Shown here one piece after another: positions 36,160 through 44,453 of a stretch of DNA of 64,000 bases (positions are counted from its first letter, which is position 1; each line of letters opens with the position of its first letter). Location: positions 992,001-1,056,000 of the forward strand of contig JAAHFU020000001.1 in NCBI GenBank assembly GCA_010672825.2. The letters run 5' to 3'. This DNA comes from Leptolyngbya sp. SIO1E4. GTDB lineage: Bacteria; Cyanobacteriota; Cyanobacteriia; Phormidesmidales; Phormidesmidaceae. The position numbers were made by a program, and so were the translations under genes. Under the pieces are notes generated by a model, which was not told the origin of the DNA, did no database searches, and saw only the letters and a list, made by a program, of their open reading frames with translations.

Positions 36160-37395
36160 TTAGCCTTTGCGATCGCCTTGTAGAGGTTCTAGCGCACTAT
36201 GCAAATGTTGAGTTAGATGTTTTGGGTGGACTTTAGTCAAAGAAACTGAGTCACACTTTTGAAAATCACAGAATTGTGTAACGGCATCTACAAATGCAGT
36301 AATGATTAAATCTTCATCAAAATGATGTGGTTCAAAATGGAGTGATTTGATCTCTAAATGACTGGTTTTTCGATGGGCTTTACAATCCATCCGCCCAATA
36401 AATTCATCGCGGAAAAGTAGTGGCAAGCAAAAGTAGCCATACTGACGTTTTGCTGCGGGTACATAACACTCTATCCGGTAGTCGTATTCAAATAGGGCTT
36501 TGAGCCGTTCTCGCTGTATAACGCTATTGTCAAATGGCGAAAGAATCAACATGCGGCTGTTTAACCGGGGCAGAGAACGTTCCAACGCCCCCGTTTCCAA
36601 GATAAATACTTCGCCACTGCTCACTTGTACTTGTTCTAAAGTGCGCTGCGCTAACCTTTCGTTGACCAAAGCTTTTACAGCCTTACGGAGTTCAGCATTT
36701 CGACGCTGGTAGGTCAGCCCCTTGAGTGAAATCACCCCATGGCAGCGTAATTGTTGATCGACCATATGCGTCGCAAATTCTTCCATGCTGGGCATTTGTG
36801 AATTTACGTGAGATGGCAGGACTCGCTCGGTCAGGTCATAGGTTTTCTGGAAGCCTTCGCGATCGCTGACCATGAGATCGCCCTCCATGTACAACTGTTC
36901 GAGTGCTTTTTTGGCGGGTTTCCAGTCCCACCAGCCTGCCCGTTTTGTCGTGTTCGTTTCGATATCTCGCGATCGTAGCGGGCCATCGGCACGGATACGG
37001 GCCAACAGTTCACCCATGAGCTTCGTATCACGGGTTCTATACCAGTGGGTTTGGCCGTTTTTAATAGCGTGTTTGTAAGGTAAAGAGAAGCGAAAATCGG
37101 CGATGGGGAGAAAAGCCGCCGCATGGGCCCAATACTCAAAAATGTCGCCGTTGAGCAACATTTGATGGGTCATAGCGGGCTCAAACTCAGGCACCCGAGC
37201 GTAAAAAACATGATGGTGTGCTCGTTCCACCACTGATATGGTGTCGATCTGTACGTAGCCTAGGTGGTTAATCGCTTTACGCGCCCCCGCCAACCCACGG
37301 CCATAGGGCTGAGCCTGCAACAAACCTTGGGCAGCCAAGGCCAGTCGGCGTAACCGCGCCTGCTCTTTTGGATGTTTAATTTCAATCATGGTCAT
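36160..37395 (-). CDS. YcaQ-like winged-helix DNA glycosylase
   Basis: The protein has about 411 residues (ATG 37395; the frame extends to a TTG at 37461). It matches the HTH_42/YcaQ family: an N-terminal LALAAQGLLQ region, GYVQIDTISVVERAHHHVFYARVPEF, FEYWAHAAAFLPIADF, WWDWKPAKKALEQLYMEGDLMVSDREGFQKTYDLTERVLP and LLFRDEFIGRMDCKAHRKT. E. coli YcaQ and Streptomyces AlkX/AlkZ unhook interstrand crosslinks or remove bulky alkyl-purines. The QxD/QxQ catalytic position is kept as QIDT near residue 37. It is a single-gene cassette in the array. Confidence 0.85.
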   Translation of the reverse strand: MTMIEIKHPKEQARLRRLALAAQGLLQAQPYGRGLAGARKAINHLGYVQIDTISVVERAHHHVFYARVPEFEPAMTHQMLLNGDIFEYWAHAAAFLPIADFRFSLPYKHAIKNGQTHWYRTRDTKLMGELLARIRADGPLRSRDIETNTTKRAGWWDWKPAKKALEQLYMEGDLMVSDREGFQKTYDLTERVLPSHVNSQMPSMEEFATHMVDQQLRCHGVISLKGLTYQRRNAELRKAVKALVNERLAQRTLEQVQVSSGEVFILETGALERSLPRLNSRMLILSPFDNSVIQRERLKALFEYDYRIECYVPAAKRQYGYFCLPLLFRDEFIGRMDCKAHRKTSHLEIKSLHFEPHHFDEDLIITAFVDAVTQFCDFQKCDSVSLTKVHPKHLTQHLHSALEPLQGDRKG

Positions 37396-37458
37396 ACTGG
37401 CCGAATCATGGCTCAGATCAGCGGTGACAGTGACTTTGAATTTTGCAGGAGTGGCTCT

Positions 37459-37488
37459 CAACCGTCCGTTGCATTGGAATCGTTAGAC
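37459..37488 (-). other. attC-like half site
   Basis: Minus-strand GTCTAACGATTCCAATGCAACGGAC overlaps the methyltransferase stop codon. It aligns with the site at 34569 over about 20 nt. The second arm is missing or shortened, so it may be a fused or decayed cassette junction. Confidence 0.45.
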
Positions 37489-38085
37489 CGCTTTTCTCGC
37501 AATGTACTGCACGACTGATGCCATACCCGTGTGCCCTTTCCCCTCGCTGATCTCACGTTCGATTTCTAGGGCCAGAATCGGTTTGAGACTGGGAAGTTCT
37601 TGACGAAGCTTGGCAACAGTCATGAGCATGTCAGTGTCTTTGGGGCCGCCCGTATTTTTGGACAACTGGCTTTCAGAATATGCCTCAAGCAGAAATATGC
37701 CATCTGGTTTAAGCGCTTTTTCAATCAGTGGATACAGCTTGTGGCGAATGGCACTGGGTAAGTGAGCGGAAATAGAGACGATGGCACCGAAGTGGTTTTC
37801 TTTTGGTTGGAATTCGGCTAGATCAGCAACTTCTGTTTCAATAACCACACCGCGAGACTTAGCTAATGATTGGGCTTTTTCTAAACCGACTTCCGAGCAG
37901 TCTACGCCGAGTACGCTTAAACCGCGAGTTGCTAAAAAAACGGCATTGCGCCCCTCTCCCTCGGATAACGAGAGTACCGGCCCATGAAGCAAATCTGCGT
38001 GTTTGACCAAGAAAGAGTTTGCCTCTGTACCGTAAAGATATTCGTCAGCGTTGTATCGTTCGTCCCAGAAGTTTTTGTTGTACAT
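37483..38085 (-). CDS. Class I SAM-dependent methyltransferase (TehB-like)
   Basis: The protein has 200 residues. It begins with FWDERYNADEYLYGTEAN, then the SAM-binding LSLSEGEGRNAVFLATRG (motif I), LGVDCSEVGLEKA (motif II), a VSISAHLP block and an LLEAYSESQL strand. This pattern belongs to the small TehB/thiopurine-type methyltransferases. The substrate is unknown; TehB homologues methylate tellurite or other small toxic compounds. It is a cassette gene whose 3' end overlaps the core box of the attC-like site. Confidence 0.85.
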   Translation of the reverse strand: MYNKNFWDERYNADEYLYGTEANSFLVKHADLLHGPVLSLSEGEGRNAVFLATRGLSVLGVDCSEVGLEKAQSLAKSRGVVIETEVADLAEFQPKENHFGAIVSISAHLPSAIRHKLYPLIEKALKPDGIFLLEAYSESQLSKNTGGPKDTDMLMTVAKLRQELPSLKPILALEIEREISEGKGHTGMASVVQYIARKAV

Positions 38086-38227
38086 GTTCCTTGTCTTGAA
38101 GCCTCACTAGGGTATCCAATGTCAGATCTGAAGAATCATTCTCATCATTGATCTGCTGGTGGATTGCAAATTTAACAGATCATCCTCAGAAACTTGTTTA
38201 CTCGGTCCAGGGCGGCCGTCGATAAGG

Positions 38228-38372
38228 CTACAGCATTACAACCTGAGAAAAGCTCCAGTTCGCCTGAGGTCAGGAGCAAGCGAGACGTATACAGTTGCGA
38301 TCGCATTCCTAAGATGATGTGAGGCGATCGCACATCTCCAGATTCTTGACTGAGAACAAGGTTCCGGCAACG
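38228..38372. repeat. Cassette-region repeat, copy R3 (full length)
   Basis: This is the longest well-conserved copy. It runs from CAGCATTACAACCTGAGAAA through TTGCGATCGC and AGGCGATCGCAC to TTGACTGAGAACAAGGTTCC. It lies between the membrane-protein gene and the methyltransferase. Confidence 0.65.
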
Positions 38373-38382
38373 AGTCTCCGCT

Positions 38383-38853
38383 TTAGTCCTTCTTTCCCAG
38401 CACCTTGATCACCAAGATTCCCGTGCAGACGACGGGAAACAGCCACAATAATCCCTGATAGAGCGCCCGCCCGCCGTGAAGCGGGAACAAGCCTGTCGAT
38501 CCGGCGACACAGAGAAGGACAATCGCCGACGTATAGGTGATGGCGATCGCGTCATACACGTTGTGGCGAATGTACCGACCAATCCCGGCTCGAAGGTCCC
38601 GAAAGAACGCTTTGGTTGATGCGATGGTGTACGAGAAATCCCAAATACCCCAGATCCCGATGAGGAGTCCCAGCCGCAGCAGGAGATGAATGTAAGCAAA
38701 CTGTCCTTCTTTCGGGGTGTCGAGACCGGTCACCATCATGAAGCTATTGGCCACGGTGACGATCAAAAATGCGTCGGCAACTCCCGCAACGGCGTTCTGT
38801 TCGCTGAAGAAGCGTTTGAGCGCACGGATTACTTTTGAAGCACGAAACGGCAT
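38383..38853 (-). CDS. Small membrane protein, unknown
   Basis: The protein has 156 residues with four predicted transmembrane helices (about 24-42, 52-72, 100-122, 132-152). There is a basic N-terminus and a KKD C-terminus. It has no recognised domain. Repeat copies R3 and R4 flank it closely, so it is probably a single cassette-like unit. Confidence 0.6.
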   Translation of the reverse strand: MPFRASKVIRALKRFFSEQNAVAGVADAFLIVTVANSFMMVTGLDTPKEGQFAYIHLLLRLGLLIGIWGIWDFSYTIASTKAFFRDLRAGIGRYIRHNVYDAIAITYTSAIVLLCVAGSTGLFPLHGGRALYQGLLWLFPVVCTGILVIKVLGKKD

Positions 38854-38935
38854 AGGCGTTCACCCTATTATCGACTCAAAATATCATCGACCCAAACGCT
38901 TGAATAGTGCGCATTTCTTGCAGTTTTTCTTTAAC

Positions 38936-39104
38936 CTCTTCCAACTTTTCAGCCTGAGAGAAGATCTAGCTAGCATGAGGCCAGGATCCAGCGAAACGCA
39001 TACAGTTGCGATCGCCTTTTTAACTTGATGAGGGGCGATCGTACGTCTCCAGCTTCTTGACTGAGAACAAGGTTCTGACAATACAGAAAACTTCTGTAAC
39101 GATG
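38936..39104. repeat. Cassette-region repeat, copy R4
   Basis: It has the same organisation as R3, with more substitutions and an extra tail (CAATACAGAAA-ACTTCTGTAACGA) that it shares with R1. Confidence 0.65.
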
Positions 39105-39165
39105 GAGTTCAAGGGCGGCAGGCAATATCCAACACTCAACGGATCCACTACAGTCTGTCCGTAGC

Positions 39166-39396
39166 ATGAGCTATCGCGACATCATAACAATCGAGCCTGA
39201 TAAGCGTGGTGGCAAGCCCTGCATCCGCCGGATGCGAATTACGGTCTATGACGTTCTAGGGTGGTTAGCGACTGGCATGTCTGCTGCTGAGATCATCGAT
39301 AACTTTCCAGAATTGACGGAAACCGACATCAGAACCTGTTTGGAGTTCGCGGCTGATCGGGATCATCATTTAGTTGCTTCGGTGAGTGCTGCTTGA
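39166..39396 (+). CDS. DUF433 antitoxin-like protein
   Basis: The protein has 76 residues and the DUF433 pattern: IITIEPDKRGGKPCIRRMRITVYDVLGWLATGMSAAEIIDNFPELTETDI. DUF433 proteins are antitoxin partners of DUF5615 PIN-like toxins. The stop overlaps the TTG start of the next frame, which is the usual toxin-antitoxin arrangement. Confidence 0.9.
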   Translation: MSYRDIITIEPDKRGGKPCIRRMRITVYDVLGWLATGMSAAEIIDNFPELTETDIRTCLEFAADRDHHLVASVSAA

Positions 39397-39645
39397 AACT
39401 CCTGTTTGACCAAAACCTCAGCCGTAAACTAGTTAAACGATTAGCAGATATTTTTTCCTAGATCTAGCCACGTTCAGTTTCATGAACTTGCAGAGAAAAC
39501 AGACACCGAGATCTGGGAGTTTGCTAAAGAAAACAGTTCTTGTATCGTGACCCAAGACGCAGACTTTACTGAGAGAAGGAGGCTATATAGCTCTCCCCCT
39601 AAGATTGTTTGGTTGCGATTGAAATCTTACGCCCCCATGTTATGA
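39393..39645 (+). pseudogene. DUF5615 PIN-like toxin, frameshifted and truncated
   Basis: It begins LKLLFDQNLSRKLVKRLADIF, then an extra T in the T6 tract at 39451-39456 shifts the frame. After correction it reads SSHVQFHELAEKTDTEIWEF, then the conserved CIVTQDADFTERR and KIVWLRL. The C-terminus ends early at 39645 inside the 3' end of the next cassette gene, where the two sequences meet. The toxin is probably inactive. Confidence 0.85.
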
Positions 39646-40256
39646 AAATACTCGGCGCTTCCGGTCTGCTGATTATTTTTTCTACCTGTCAGTTCCCTAA
39701 ATTTATTGTAGATGTCATAAACCTGTTTAGGTGACACGGAAATATAGTTCTTCCATTCATCCTGCTTACGATGAGGATAACCGAATAGGTTATTGATAGA
39801 GTCGTTAATAACATATCCCACACTGATGTCTGTCGCTTCTATATTGGGCCAAGATTCAGCGACTCGAACAGCTTCGTCTCGATCAACCCCAAAAAGAGCG
39901 TAAAACTCCCAATCTGGGAAGAACGGGCCAAACGCAGCAGCACATAAACACTCACCAATAATCCGCTTTTCGTCACTTGTGAGTTGTTCCAGCACCGCTT
40001 TCATACCTAAGCAATCATATAAATTGAAGAGTTTTTCTGTCGACTCAACGTGATGAAGAAGTTCGGTAGAGAACTCATTCTTGCTGCTGTAGTTCTGAAG
40101 ATAATAAAACACTTGACGCCATTCCTTATTCTCATACTTTTGTTCCAAGTTTTCGCGCTTAGCGTATGGACTATAAGGTTCTAACTCTGGAGGCAGCAGA
40201 GCATATGCTGTTTCAAGATGTTTTTGGATTTCTTGCTTAATTTCTTCCATGTTCAC
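39627..40256 (-). CDS. Hypothetical protein, 209 aa
   Basis: It is acidic, helical and soluble. The sequence includes LPPELEPYSPYAKRENLEQKY, LTSDEKRIIGECLCAAAFGPFFPDWEFYALFGVDRDE and SINNLFGYPHRKQDEWKN. It belongs to no family I recognise. Its start sits 33 bp left of a good attC site (i.e. just after it in the reading direction), as expected for an integron cassette. Confidence 0.65.
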   Translation of the reverse strand: MNMEEIKQEIQKHLETAYALLPPELEPYSPYAKRENLEQKYENKEWRQVFYYLQNYSSKNEFSTELLHHVESTEKLFNLYDCLGMKAVLEQLTSDEKRIIGECLCAAAFGPFFPDWEFYALFGVDRDEAVRVAESWPNIEATDISVGYVINDSINNLFGYPHRKQDEWKNYISVSPKQVYDIYNKFRELTGRKNNQQTGSAEYFHNMGA

Positions 40257-40289
40257 CTTGTGTCACCTCTCACAGAGCTGAGCGCAGCG

Positions 40290-40377
40290 GCATAACGTTC
40301 TCAATCACCCGCTGCAGGCAACCTTTGATACTCACAGACACCCTCTCGGCGGTCGGTGTGCATTGGGGTTGTTATGC
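40290..40377 (-). other. attC site (cassette junction)
   Basis: This 88-bp imperfect palindrome has matching outer core boxes GCATAAC and GTTATGC. Its arms on the minus strand are ATGCACACCGACCGCC and GCGGGTGATTGAGAAC, which pair with unpaired bases as in genuine attC sites. It separates two genes with unrelated functions. Confidence 0.85.
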
Positions 40378-40490
40378 TGTGCCGACAGCTTAAATAAGTA
40401 CCTGCGCAGTGAAGTTTACAGACTAGATGAACATATTCAGAGGGTTTCAGTGGCTTTCTATATAACTAATTTTACCTGCTTACTTATGAA

Positions 40491-40856
40491 CTACTCAGCT
40501 TTATCTAACTGACAGTTTCTTGAATATCTTGTTGTTTCAATGTATTTGACTCCCCAGCCTTCGAGTGACAATAATGACGGCTCTAGCAACCTACCTAAAT
40601 CTGTCAGTGAATACTCGACTTTAGGCGGAATTTCTGGATAAATCTTGCGGCTAATCACACCGTCATTCTCTAATTCTCTTAGCTGCCTCGTTAAAATCCG
40701 GTGCGATAGTTCAGGAAAGCTACGTTTAAGTTCATTGAATCGCTTTGGTTCACCAATCAAGTGGTAGAGAATCACACCTTTCCACTTACCTGCAATGACT
40801 GATAAAGCAGCTTCTATGTAGCAGCCTCGTGCCCCATCAAACGATTCATGTCTCAT
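40491..40856 (-). CDS. HxlR-family transcriptional regulator
   Basis: The protein has 121 residues with the HxlR winged-helix pattern: EAALSVIAGKWKGVILYHLIGEPKRFNELKRSFPELSHRILTRQLRELENDGVISRKIYPEIPPKVEYSLTDLG. The Cys at residue 12 is the position used for thiol sensing in some members. It is divergent from the epimerase gene and probably regulates it. Confidence 0.92.
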   Translation of the reverse strand: MRHESFDGARGCYIEAALSVIAGKWKGVILYHLIGEPKRFNELKRSFPELSHRILTRQLRELENDGVISRKIYPEIPPKVEYSLTDLGRLLEPSLLSLEGWGVKYIETTRYSRNCQLDKAE

Positions 40857-40872
40857 TTAAGCTCCTCTCAAG

Positions 40873-40888
40873 CTACTGGACTAGTAAC
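40873..40888. promoter_or_regulatory. Candidate HxlR operator
   Basis: The short inverted repeat TACT-N5-AGTA lies 17 bp upstream of the regulator's start codon. The TACTnnnnnAGTA form resembles operators of HxlR/YodB-type regulators. It is short and tentative. Confidence 0.4.
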
Positions 40889-40979
40889 ACAAATGTTATT
40901 AATGCACAGGAATGTGCGCTCTTACGCAATTCTAAGCAATTTTGCATAATCAGATTGCAACTTTACATTGAATGAGCAA

Positions 40980-41879
40980 ATGAAGATTTTTGTCATTGGA
41001 GCATCTGGTTTTATCGGCGGTTCAATCGCTACTGCTTTGGTGTCTGCTGGCCATGAAGTGCTTGGCTTGTGCAGGTCAACCGATAAAGCTGCATTGCTTA
41101 AGCAGAGGAGGATTGAACCAGTTCTTGGAACACTGCGGGATGAGCAAATTCTCTTTCAATCCGCTCATGCTGCAGATGCCGTTATCAATGCCGCCGATGC
41201 AGACGATCCATTCGTTGTGGAGATATTACTTCAAGCACTTGAAGGGTCAGGCAAGAAGCTGATTCATACTAGTGGATCAAGCATTGTCGGCGATCGCGCC
41301 GCTGGTACATATAGCAACCGTATTTTCCATGAGGATATTCCGCGTCCAATTCGCTTTGAAAAAATTGGGCGTGTGGCAGTTGATACTCAGGTTATTGAAA
41401 GTGTTGTTCGGGAAGTCCATTCCATCGTCATCTGTCCCTGTCTCATCTACGGTTATGGTACAGGTCTACATACTCAAAGCATACAGATTCCTTGGATGAT
41501 TGCCGTTGCTAAAAAACACCAAATGGCTCGATATATTGGCAAAGGAGAAAATATCTGGTCAACAGTTCATATTGACGACGTTGTGAGTGCCTACATGCTC
41601 GCACTCGAGAAAGCTCCTGCCGGGTCATTTTTCTTCCTTGAAAATGGTGAATCGAGTTTTAGAGAAATTGCCGAAACTATACAAGATGAACTTGGTTTTG
41701 GGGGAACAGCACAGAGCTGGACAGTGGAGGAAGCCATTACAGAGTGGGGACAAGAAGCTGCCCACTTTGCCTTTGGCTCAAATAGCCGCATCCGCTCAGG
41801 GAAAGCTAAAAGCTTTCTAGGATGGGAACCTAGACATTCATCAGTAATTGATTGGTTGAAGGAAAAAACAAGTTTATAG
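40980..41879 (+). CDS. NAD-dependent epimerase/dehydratase (extended SDR)
   Basis: The protein has about 299 residues from ATG 40980; TTG 40968 is possible. The NAD(P)-binding IGASGFIGGSIATALV is intact. A HTSGSSIVGD strand, an ICPCLIYGYG block and a late TVHIDDVVSAYMLALEKAP match atypical or extended SDR epimerases. The usual YxxxK active site is not clear, so it may act as an NmrA/UDP-epimerase-like sensor or reductase. It is paired with an HxlR regulator within one cassette. Confidence 0.8.
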   Translation: MKIFVIGASGFIGGSIATALVSAGHEVLGLCRSTDKAALLKQRRIEPVLGTLRDEQILFQSAHAADAVINAADADDPFVVEILLQALEGSGKKLIHTSGSSIVGDRAAGTYSNRIFHEDIPRPIRFEKIGRVAVDTQVIESVVREVHSIVICPCLIYGYGTGLHTQSIQIPWMIAVAKKHQMARYIGKGENIWSTVHIDDVVSAYMLALEKAPAGSFFFLENGESSFREIAETIQDELGFGGTAQSWTVEEAITEWGQEAAHFAFGSNSRIRSGKAKSFLGWEPRHSSVIDWLKEKTSL

Positions 41880-41932
41880 GTTTTGCAACCAACAAATAAA
41901 CCTTCAAAAACAGGCCCACCGAGGACTGAGCC

Positions 41933-42022
41933 GCATAACGTCTGCCGTAACCGGGCACGAACGGAAGACTTTGATTTCAACTGCCGCGTGAATGAGTGCT
42001 CCAGTTCACGGCTTTGTTCGTC
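41933..42022 (-). other. attC site (GNAT cassette end)
   Basis: A 90-bp imperfect palindrome follows the GNAT gene. On the minus strand, GACGAAC and GTTATGC form the core boxes. GCCGTGAACTGGAGCAC pairs with GTGCCCGGTTACGGC with extra-helical bases. It resembles attC sites of other chromosomal cassette arrays. Confidence 0.75.
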
Positions 42023-42029
42023 GGACTTC

Positions 42030-42524
42030 CTATGGGACAGGTTTGGTCATGTAAAGCGATCCACCACCATTTGCGTCTGCCGCATAGACCGCTTGCGCGA
42101 ACCCAAACTTACTGTAAATGGATCGAGCCCGCGAATTGTTTTCTTGTACTTCTAGTGTAAGTTTGCAGCACCCGATTCTCACAGCCTCATTCTGTATCGC
42201 ATCTAGCAGCATCCGTCCGATTCCGGAACCACGACACGTTGGATCAACATAGAAATCACTGATGTTGATGAGTGGTTTTGCAGCAAACGTTGAGAATCCC
42301 CGAAAGCAGGTCGCGATCCCACATGGTTTGTTGTCATTGAACGCGAGAAACACCAATGTCATCGGATGTTCTTGCAGACCTGAAAGAAGGTGAGTTCGGG
42401 CATAGTCGGACAGAGGTTTCGCGTCTCCCATTGGATCTGCCGAGTATGCATCCATCAACGCAATGATCGCGTCTTGATGAACAGCGTCGCTGAGATCGGC
42501 CAATAATACTATTGCTTGTGGCAT
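42030..42524 (-). CDS. GNAT-family N-acetyltransferase
   Basis: The protein has about 164 residues (ATG 42524; the frame extends to 42563). The acetyl-CoA loop CRGSGIGRMLLDA and the NNSRARSIYSKFGF helix are clear. The DFYVDPTCRG strand precedes them. GNAT genes are among the commonest integron cassette cargo. The substrate is unknown. Confidence 0.92.
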   Translation of the reverse strand: MPQAIVLLADLSDAVHQDAIIALMDAYSADPMGDAKPLSDYARTHLLSGLQEHPMTLVFLAFNDNKPCGIATCFRGFSTFAAKPLINISDFYVDPTCRGSGIGRMLLDAIQNEAVRIGCCKLTLEVQENNSRARSIYSKFGFAQAVYAADANGGGSLYMTKPVP

Positions 42525-42573
42525 TGGAACGGAAGTGTCTCGGTCCGACGAACTATAATTCAATGTCAGATCT

Positions 42574-42734
42574 GCTGGATAATACCCAGGCCTTCAGGCA
42601 TTAATTATAAAATTTGCAGTTTAACTCCGATGTTTCGGGGAGTTAACCATCACGTATGATGGCTAACTCCGGTATCTAGGGGTGTTATCTGTCAAAAATG
42701 CTAGATAACACCCCTAGAGTTGGTATTATCCAGC
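42574..42734. repeat. 161-bp hairpin-rich element with GGATAATACC ends
   Basis: The ends GCTGGATAATACC and GGTATTATCCAGC are perfect 13-bp inverted repeats. Inside lie three further hairpins, including CTAGGGGTGTTATCT / AGATAACACCCCTAG (15-bp arms) and GGAGTTA-CCATCA / TGATGG-TAACTCC. The GTTATCY-type motifs resemble attC core boxes, so it could be the outermost, large attC of the array, a MITE or a terminator. These cannot be separated by reading alone. Confidence 0.6.
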
Positions 42735-42801
42735 ATTCATCACAGCGATACAGTCTCAACCAACCATGCCAAGACAGTTGTCTTACATGGTTAGAAGACT
42801 C

Positions 42802-44403
42802 CTAAAGCTCACCTTGGGCAATCATTTGGATTATTTTGGGCATGGCCGGATCAAAGCCGCCGAAATCCCAAGAGTTGGGATCTTGGGGATCCACCAGGCT
42901 AATCCGATAGGGAGCCAGGGTGACATAAACGGCCTTCGCGTTGGGATTCACCTTTTTGCGGTAGGCCGCCAGTCGTTGGCTGGGGTGTGCCTTACCCGCC
43001 CAGCTTTCCGAATCTGTCCAGAAGCAGAAGACATCTACATAAGCCCGGTTACGAATCGCCCAGTCGTAGGCGACTGAGGCATCGGTGCCGCCGAAGTTTT
43101 GATTCGAGGCTTTCTCCAGAGCGCTGTGAAAGCTATCGCGGGCGGTGATGCCCAGATCGCGAAAATCGGTGGAAAAGCCTCGGATGATATAGTTTTCCTC
43201 CGCTTTAGCTGTCGTTAGAGCCAAAGTTGTAGCAATTTCGCAGCAGGTAAGGCCAACGGAGCCCACCGAGTAAAACGACATTGAGCCCGAGATATCGATC
43301 GCATGCAAGAAGGTCTTCCCCGTCGGTTCTACAACATCGAAAGAACGCTCCAGAGCCGTTTCGAGGATATCCACAACGCGGGCCACAGGCGTCCAGGTTT
43401 TCTGGCTACGCCCTACCTTACCGCCTGAGCGGTACGTCTTCAGCGCTTTGAGGACATCAATGGGATGGATGCGTCCCCGACGGAGCTGCCGCTTGTCTTG
43501 AAGACGCTTGGCCAGGTGCTTGAGGTTTTTCCCCTTATGCGTTTGCAGAACGCCCAAAGCTGTCAGAGAACCCAGGTTACGCAATAACGCCCCGATGGGC
43601 ATGTCTTCAAACAGCAGTTGCCAAGCCGCCTGATCCATCTGACCGATGGGGGCAATCATTTCGTGAGTCAAGCGCCCTTCGCGAATCGCGGCGCGGGTGA
43701 GCGAAGGATCGCACTTGACCCGCTCATACCACCAAATTTGGCGCATCGCTTCAGTCGGGGGAGCCTGCGGCACAGTTTCCCAGCCCTGAGTCGCCCATTG
43801 GTAGAGCGCCTGCTGGTCAGGCGTTTCAGGCTTCACGTGGAAGAGGCGCAGGGCATCGCGGTGGGTGAAGCCATGGCGCTGCTGGTACTTCAGGAACTGG
43901 TAGGCCAGTGCCTTGCTATCCGGCTTTGTCAGCCAGGCTTGCCCACACATCCGCACGAGCTTACCAAAGCCCCGCAAAGAGCGAGTGTAACTCAGCCATT
44001 CATAAAAGTGGCTACCCGTGCGGACAACGCTCAGGAAGATTTCCTGAAATGCCTGCTTCGCTTCAGCCGTTTCGCCCATGGAGAGCAAAACCAAAGCCAG
44101 CAAGGGAGCACTGTTGTTAACGGCGTGGCCGTCGCTGGCATAGACAATCTCTTCGGCAACGCGTTGGGGGTTAATTTCTACTGCCTGTTGCACAGTCTCA
44201 ACAAATTCATTTGTCAGTTCGTGCTTGTCAGCGTAAAAGCTGCCCTGAGCCGTCCCTAACAATAGGCAGCGCCGTAACTGCTGCCACAGATCCGCCTTGA
44301 ACACATAGCCGCCGGAGCGTCCCTGGGTCATTTCAGCCTGGCGACCAGGAATCGGCTGCGTTTGAGGGGTTTTTGTCGCTTGGGTGAAAAAAGTGTAGTT
44401 CAT
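42802..44403 (-). CDS. rsr: Ro60/TROVE-domain RNA-binding protein (Rsr-like)
   Basis: The protein has about 533 residues from ATG 44403 (preceded by GGAGG). The N-terminal about 330 residues form a TROVE ring of HEAT-like repeats (LLALVLLSM, FLKYQQRHGFTHRDALRLFH, IGALLRNLGSLTALGVL). The C-terminal von Willebrand A domain carries an intact MIDAS (DISGSMS, about residue 370), then FSTDFRDL and FCFWTDSESW. Ro proteins bind Y RNAs and the 3' ends of misfolded RNA; in Deinococcus, Rsr with Y RNA guides RNA to PNPase. Three Y RNA-like genes directly upstream on the same strand support this function. Confidence 0.93.
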   Translation of the reverse strand: MNYTFFTQATKTPQTQPIPGRQAEMTQGRSGGYVFKADLWQQLRRCLLLGTAQGSFYADKHELTNEFVETVQQAVEINPQRVAEEIVYASDGHAVNNSAPLLALVLLSMGETAEAKQAFQEIFLSVVRTGSHFYEWLSYTRSLRGFGKLVRMCGQAWLTKPDSKALAYQFLKYQQRHGFTHRDALRLFHVKPETPDQQALYQWATQGWETVPQAPPTEAMRQIWWYERVKCDPSLTRAAIREGRLTHEMIAPIGQMDQAAWQLLFEDMPIGALLRNLGSLTALGVLQTHKGKNLKHLAKRLQDKRQLRRGRIHPIDVLKALKTYRSGGKVGRSQKTWTPVARVVDILETALERSFDVVEPTGKTFLHAIDISGSMSFYSVGSVGLTCCEIATTLALTTAKAEENYIIRGFSTDFRDLGITARDSFHSALEKASNQNFGGTDASVAYDWAIRNRAYVDVFCFWTDSESWAGKAHPSQRLAAYRKKVNPNAKAVYVTLAPYRISLVDPQDPNSWDFGGFDPAMPKIIQMIAQGEL

Positions 44404-44453
44404 CAATCGGCCCTCCTTGGGCAATCTCATTACTGGGGTCAAGGGAGTAGAGC

